64,000 bases of DNA from Mercenaria mercenaria (taxonomy: Eukaryota > Mollusca > Bivalvia > Venerida > Veneridae), in NCBI RefSeq assembly GCF_021730395.1, contig NC_069363.1, positions 56,601,001-56,665,000 of the forward strand, in the 5' to 3' direction. Numbering within the stretch: the stretch's first letter is position 1; every line of letters starts with the position of its first letter. The translations under genes and the position numbers were made by a program. The notes below the pieces were generated by a model. That model did not search any database, was not told where the DNA came from, and was given only the letters and a program-made list of their open reading frames with translations. Of the stretch, positions 59,671-64,000 are shown piece by piece.

Positions 59671-62372
59671 TGCACGCGTCTGCGTGCTGGGGGTTTCGTT
59701 TTGAGGAGGCTGCGTTTTTGGTACGTGGCATTCCCTGTTTGATATTTTTCTTTGTTTTTTAAATACTAATTGGGACAATCCGTGGCACCATTACAACAAT
59801 GTACGTATGGAATAAAGTAATTTAGATAATAGAATCAAGAGCGAAATCCCTACTTGTAGGACTATGAAAAATGCGAGAACAAAAAGAAATCCTTCCGTCA
59901 TTTATTCTTTTGGCGTTAAAAGTGACTGATTTTTTCATCGAGTCTCATTCCTATAATCACGTTCAAATAATAGGGTAGAAAGAATAAAATACTTTTTTTC
60001 AGTTAAGAGAAAGTCGTTGTAAAAAAGCTTGCCTCTAACCGTGAATAGCTTGAAGAGATGATTCGACATCGTGCTCTAATCTATAATTGCTAAAACAAAT
60101 CACAATAAGTAGCGACCCATTAATACGTTGATCTGTAAATTCAACTCGAGTATTCGTAGCACGGCATTTCGCTTTTAACTTTTCCAAAATATCTCTGGGA
60201 GCTGAAATCGAGGGGGCCAATTTGCTCGTCTCTAAAATCTCGACTGAAATAGTTTTGAAATGTATAGTTTATACACAAATCATTTTGCAAAGAACCATTA
60301 TTGTTAAGTATGAATTTTTACATTTTACCACTAGCTACTAAATAACTTCACACTAACTTCTCAAGTCAAAACATTTACAAAGCGTATGGGTAAAATTAAA
60401 ACATATACAACTAAAACAACCCCTCTCTTCCCTACTTTTCAACTTTTCTAAGTTTTTCATTTTATTCTTAGAAAAATTTGAAACATAATAAATCCCGCAT
60501 CGCTAAAACGTTAAAGTTAAAGAGAAAGGCAATGTTGTCCTTATGTTAATTCAGTCTCCTAGTACTTCTTGAATCATTTAATTTAAGAAAGGTGAAAGAA
60601 TTTTCAAAACCGGCTTAAAAGGGAATTATGAGCATTTAAATATTTGATAATAATGGCGGCCATTTGTTTCCATGGCAACCAGAAAACCAAAATGGCGGAT
60701 TTATTAATTTTTGGGTACAAATTTTTTTAAATGTTCTAACTTATTTTTGTAAAAAAATCTCTCTACCTTTTCAAGCTATAATGAAAGAAATTACCATGAT
60801 TTGCATCTTACGCTCAAGAAATGTATTAAAATAATCTGTTCAAAAGGTTACTTGCTAAATAAAGAATTTAGTTGTGTGTAAGTGGCATCATAAACACACT
60901 AAACTGACTGCCTCCGTGATCAGCCAATTTCTGAAATTTCCATATTTTTTCCAGTAGTTGTCGTTTTTAAACATTTTTCAGAGTTATTCAAGGCTTGAGG
61001 ACGGCTTAGATATAAAATTTACTTTTTTTTCAGACAACTCTTGCCATTCAAAGTGTAACGCCAGGAAAACAGAATACGTTAAGTATCAAGAGACAGTCAT
61101 TTATGATTAAGCTAAATGATTTTTGTCCTGTTTATGCGATGCTGTTCTTTGTAACAATATAACTTTTTGACTTCACTTACACATAGCTACTTCAATTTTA
61201 TCCCACATTGTTTAGAGAGAGTTCAATATCCCTTACTTCAAAATTATAATATGTATTTTAATATTTAAAAAATGCTAATTAATCTAAACAAGAACTCCGT
61301 CAAGAGGGGCAATATACGCCCGAAGGGTTACATCCGAGGATGAGAGCAAAATTTAAAGCCCAAAGGGCAGGAACAACAAAGGGAGGAAATTCAAAAAAAA
61401 AATAAAATCTAAGTCAACAGAAAAATCTTTACAAGGTACAGGTATGTTAAAATACACCTAAAAATTGGAGGTACCATCCATGTTGTACCATAGAAAAGTG
61501 GTCTCGGTTTTTCCCTACGGCCAATAATAAAAAAAGTTTCAAAATAAGCTATTTATAGTAAAATAAAAGGGAAGTAATTCAATTCATTTTATTGTAAGTG
61601 AACAAAAAAGAGATCTGCCAAATAAAAACAAGAGCACCACTGCAATACAGAGCAATATACAAAAAGCAAAGTGATATATGACATTTGACCCCTTAGCATG
61701 ACCTTGACCTTGGAGCGAGTCATCCGAAACATGCGCTCTGCACTTCGTCTTGGTGTGGTGAACATTTGTGCCAAGTATCTTTGAAATCCTTCAAGCAGTT
61801 CAAGAGTTACAGTGCGGTCAAAATGTGAATTTGACCTTGAAGCGAGACGTCCAAAACATGCCTTCTGCACGTCGTCTCAGTGTGGTGAACGTTTGTGTCA
61901 AGTTTCTTTGAAATCCTTCAAGGGGTTCAAGAGTTACAGGGCGGAGACGAAATCGCTAAAGGACGGACGGACGTACGGACGGACACCAGGGGTATAACAT
62001 AATTCGTCCCTTCGGGCGTATGAAAAGTCACATGGTACACCAAACTGACTGTAAAACGTACATGTCAATAATATATATTTCATCATTTCCATCAGCTGTT
62101 GATAAAGATATAAAGAAAATAGGTTAGTAACTGTTCCAGAAAATGTAAAACGAAGTACAGGGGAATGACAATAAAAATGTACCGTTTCCTTGTCGTTTGT
62201 CTTTAAATAGCGATAGCAGTCCCGTCACCAATGCTAAGATAAACAACCATATAGCTTCAATAAACGGATTTTCTCCGAGTGCCCGTATATTTTCTAGTAC
62301 TTTCTGAAAGACGAAAATGACACGAGCTATAATTACCTTTGATACGCTAAAAACCCACATCTTGTAAAACAT
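50056..62372 (-). CDS. Unrecognised membrane-anchored protein, three exons
   Basis: Three minus-strand exons join in phase 1 at both introns and give about 201 residues if the ATG at 62372 is used. Residues 5-23 are hydrophobic, and 39-57 (EAIWLFILALVTGLLSLF region) look like a membrane helix followed by KDKR, so the rest probably faces the cytosol. The C-terminal part alternates predicted strands and helices (RVEFTD, GSLLIVICFSNYRL, DVESSLQAI, ENVALVVVHGK, KDVLICNEEF, LGEVVDWYL), suggesting a small alpha/beta domain. I do not recognise the family; a weak resemblance to SH2 or TIR-like folds is not enough to name it. The second intron (about 9.8 kb) contains a Penelope-like element and a possible large TTAA-bounded insertion. 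Upstream non-coding exons may lie outside the window. Confidence 0.62.
50768..52333. promoter_or_regulatory. Cluster of seven RFX-like X-box palindromes
   Basis: Matches to GTTNCCATGGNAAC: 50768-50781, 50939-50952 (GTAACCATGGCAAC), 51294-51307, 51838-51851 (perfect GTTGCCATGGCAAC), 51991-52004 (first T changed), 52144-52157 and 52320-52333 (first base changed). This palindrome is the consensus site of RFX transcription factors. Two of the sites lie in a 153-bp tandem duplication. An eighth site is at 60666-60679. Confidence 0.6.
51838..52160. repeat. 153-bp direct repeat, two copies plus a partial third
   Basis: GCCATGGCAAC followed by GGCTAAAATTTAGCATTTTT occurs at 51841 and 51994, and the copies continue through GGACATTTATGGGCTGATCA and GCTCCTGTAAAGAAAACA. 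A third copy begins at 52144 and diverges after the X-box motif. Confidence 0.85.
52480..52900 (+). repeat. Decayed array of the TCATCTACTGACC family
   Basis: GTGGTCATCTACTGCACATA, CACTGTGACCTTTATCTTTG and CTACTGACCCCAAATTATT match the unit seen at 16430-18750 in the same orientation. No termini remain. Confidence 0.6.
52900..56640. other. AT-rich intronic stretch, nothing recognised
   Basis: Very AT-rich, with A- and T-runs and no coding, RNA or clear repeat signal. Confidence 0.5.
56649..56773. repeat. Foldback with near-perfect 34-bp arms
   Basis: CAAAATTCGTTTATTAGCAA through CTCCGGTT is inverted as AACCGGAGCAAGGGTTGC through GCGAATTTTG, with about 58 bases between. Only one or two mismatches separate the arms, so the structure is recent or conserved. 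Confidence 0.85.
58048..59759 (+). mobile_element. Penelope-like retroelement, longer copy
   Basis: The frame 58048-58707 encodes a reverse transcriptase palm: TYDFSTLYTTLPH (24-36), GIPMGTNCAP (109-118) and RYLDDIL (153-159, with the catalytic aspartates), then SFLDLHLSI (191-199). A second frame at 58718-59152 continues with SQLIRFARACSHVKHFNERN and other residues typical of the downstream part. The 3' untranslated part has a (GT)n tract at 59631-59669. It is 5' truncated and broken into frames. The assignment to Penelope-like elements rests on motif resemblance; no GIY-YIG endonuclease was recognised. Confidence 0.75.
59631..59669 (+). repeat. (GT)n microsatellite
   Basis: About nineteen GT units in the 3' part of the Penelope-like copy. 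The shorter copy has two smaller GT tracts at the matching place (48421-48436 and 48465-48487). Confidence 0.95.
60040..60243 (-). CDS. Unrecognised gene, middle exon
   Basis: Encodes EILETSKLAPSISAPRDILE through LEHDVESSLQAIH. Acceptor ACTATTTCAG. The donor GTTAGAG is weak; reading through it meets a stop at once, and splicing to 50267 keeps the frame. Confidence 0.68.
60250..61280. other. Intronic stretch, nothing recognised
   Basis: AT-rich. Apart from an X-box-like site at 60666-60679 and AAATGGCGG motifs around it, nothing stands out. Confidence 0.45.
61287..62025 (+). mobile_element. Type-6 tandem-array element
   Basis: The head AACAAGAACTCCGTCAAGAG is followed by ATATACGCCCGAAGGG. 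The 3' end reads CCCTTCGGGCGTATGAAAA, so TACGCCCGAAGGG and its inverse mark the two ends. Two units of about 130 bp (CCTTGAAGCGAGACGTCC, TTTGAAATCCTTCAAG, TTCAAGAGTTACAG) precede a GGACGGACGTACGGACGG tract. A second AACAAGAGCACC head at 61627 suggests a nested or recombined element. Confidence 0.75.
62183..62372 (-). CDS. Unrecognised gene, first visible exon with membrane helix
   Basis: Encodes KVLENIRALGENPFIEAIWL through LFKDKRQGN, donor GTACAT, ending in phase 1. The frame is open back to an ATG at 62372 (MFYKMWVF). Alternatively the CTTTCAG at 62304-62310 is an acceptor and the exon starts at 62303, with the true start further upstream. Confidence 0.58.
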
Positions 62373-62399
62373 GTTCTTTCAAAACAAATATACATAACT

Positions 62400-64000
62400 T
62401 GCAGATACGCACGTGAACACACTCTTATACACACATTTATCTACATTTATTACATGATGACAATAAATAGGCCATAATACATTTATTTATTCCTTTCAAT
62501 GCATATGCCAGCGTGTATATTATGTATAAGAAACAATCAGCAAATGGGTCGTGTGAATTCGTAGCTTCACGTCCGGATCGAGTGCATTTGAAAATCCATT
62601 CGGCATCAGTTGCTTCATATACAGTCCAGAAACAAATCAGTTTTTAAGCTCGAAAGTGATGATACATCTATATACAAAGTTTAATACTGATCAAGGTTTA
62701 TCGTGATCAGGCCTTTGTCCCTAGCCAAGAGGGAAGTTTCCTCATACAAAAGACTTAAACAAGTAGTTTTGCCTCTTTCTTTCTCAAACATTGGTAAGTA
62801 TATTTTACTCATTTAATATTGTTCGGTTGTAATACCAGTTTGCATTGAATCTGTTAGTCACAAAGATATATTCAAGACAAAACATGTGACATACTAATAC
62901 ACACTATTTGTAAATGGGTGCATCATATATGCAGCTGTTTTTATATGTAGCACAATACCTTCACATAAGCCTAATACGGAAGATATGATGCTGAATTTAT
63001 GAAGAAAATAAAACGATCAGGAAAGTAATAGTATTAGAATAGATAACAAAACTGTTCAGAGTAAGTCCGCAAGCGACATTTCAAAACATTTCAGAAAAGG
63101 TGAAGATTGAAGTCAGATAAATTATCAGTTACATTTATTAACCACTTTTTTTCATTTTTTAAAGCGTAATGGTTTTATAATTAATGTTTAACAAAAAGGT
63201 ATATGCCAAGATATATTCTGATAATGATTTCAGTAACCACTCTGTCAGTGTGATACTGTATGTTGAACACGACCTACTATCAATCGAGGGACCGCTAGTT
63301 TGATCCCTGGATGAGGTGTATATTACAATTTGACAACAAAAAACATCTGTAATTCAACTGAGGATTCGTGAAAAATAATTAACAGTACTTTAATAGAACG
63401 ACGTCAGTAAAATGGTTAAATTGTCCTTAATAAAGGAACTTTTAATCTAACTATGTACCTACCTTAATTATCATGATTTTATTCCGTTTGTAATGAAACA
63501 AGTTTAAAACAATTTAATCATGTCAGACTTTTATCCACCATATTTGTTGACATATAAAGTAATACTATAGTAACGTAATCTTATCAGAAACCTTATGTGT
63601 TATCAGCAAGTGGCCTATAAATTTGTGTGATGAAGAGGACAAGTAAATTATATGTCACCAATTTTAACTGTTTAAACGTTCAAGGGAAGAAATAGGCACA
63701 GTTTTATACTCTTCACAGTCAAGAAACATGTTCTGGGCGCGTTTCTCTCTTCTCTCAGATGTTGTAAATGTCTGCAGTGCCTACATTATTTCTAAGTTTC
63801 CATGCATCGAACAATTAGCACGATTACAAACTTTTAAACTACAATTACTCTTGTGAGTATTGGATATGTCATGCGAAAACTGATATTGGAAATTGACAAT
63901 GACATTAAAACCACTACACCATTAAACATTTTTTTTTTTAATTTGACAATACGTTATACATAATCATAGTATGTTTGATATATACAGGTACACATAGTTT
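62400..64000. other. Nothing recognised
   Basis: AT-rich. A minus-strand open stretch near 62470-62650 has no clear splice signals, and no promoter was identified for the gene at 62372. Confidence 0.4.
63225..63350 (+). mobile_element. Possible SINE remnant
   Basis: CTACTATCAATCGAGGGACC and CTAGTTTGATCCCTGG resemble the tRNA-like part of mollusc SINEs, with a degenerate B box (GTTTGATCC). No tail or target duplication was found. Confidence 0.35.

Noticed and set aside
62470-62650. Additional minus-strand exon upstream of the unrecognised gene
   Set aside because: Open for about 60 codons, but without a convincing acceptor or donor and without resemblance to a known protein.

Overview
The window looks like nuclear DNA of a marine bivalve, probably venerid-like. 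The host genes have introns, the eIF3 subunit exons are animal-like, and most of the DNA is AT-rich and filled with repeats of kinds known in bivalves: tandem-array elements resembling the 'pearl' elements, tRNA-derived SINEs, foldback MITEs and a Penelope-like retroelement. The species is inferred, not proven.

Three host genes can be supported. (1) At 6933-7622 (+), one uninterrupted frame encodes a secreted intradiol ring-cleavage dioxygenase-like protein with the full Tyr/Tyr/His/His iron-ligand set. (2) From 42660 down to 25272 (-), eleven exons encode almost all of translation initiation factor eIF3 subunit E (Int6). The exons join in correct phase, and only the first coding exon was not found. 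(3) From about 62372 down to 50056 (-), three exons joined by phase-1 introns encode an unrecognised protein of about 201 residues with an N-terminal membrane segment and a small alpha/beta-like C-terminal domain.

Layout. 1-2451: large inverted repeat. 2570-5500: small duplications, two hairpins and a 35-bp minisatellite. 6.9-7.6 kb: the dioxygenase. 8-11.1 kb: a SINE, a foldback MITE and an inverted repeat. 12.0-18.75 kb: nested tandem-array elements with a 145-bp unit, inside or beside older arrays. 19-24.7 kb: SINEs, a MITE and two type-2 arrays set in a decayed array. 25.3-42.7 kb: eIF3e, whose introns hold further arrays, SINEs, a hAT-like MITE and a long-TIR foldback element. 43-50 kb: one more type-2 array, a GC-rich palindrome, a type-5 array and a Penelope-like fragment. 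50.06-62.4 kb: the unrecognised gene; its large second intron holds a possible 7.2-kb TTAA-bounded insertion with a cluster of RFX-like X-box palindromes, and a longer Penelope-like copy. 61.3-62.0 kb: another tandem-array element. 62.4-64 kb: nothing clear.

The most notable pattern is a superfamily of composite elements. Most start with AACAAGAG plus a short hairpin, carry an array of about 130-175-bp units and an ACGG-rich tract, and end in a second hairpin followed by CTAAAA. Hairpin sequences differ between families but the pairing is kept, and the 5' subterminal segment of each well-preserved family is complementary to its own 3' end. One copy is cleanly nested in another without a target duplication, which fits a Helitron/Helentron-like mode of insertion (inference). 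All recognised copies lie in the same orientation.

The genes do not form a functional cluster. They are ordinary neighbours separated by mobile DNA.
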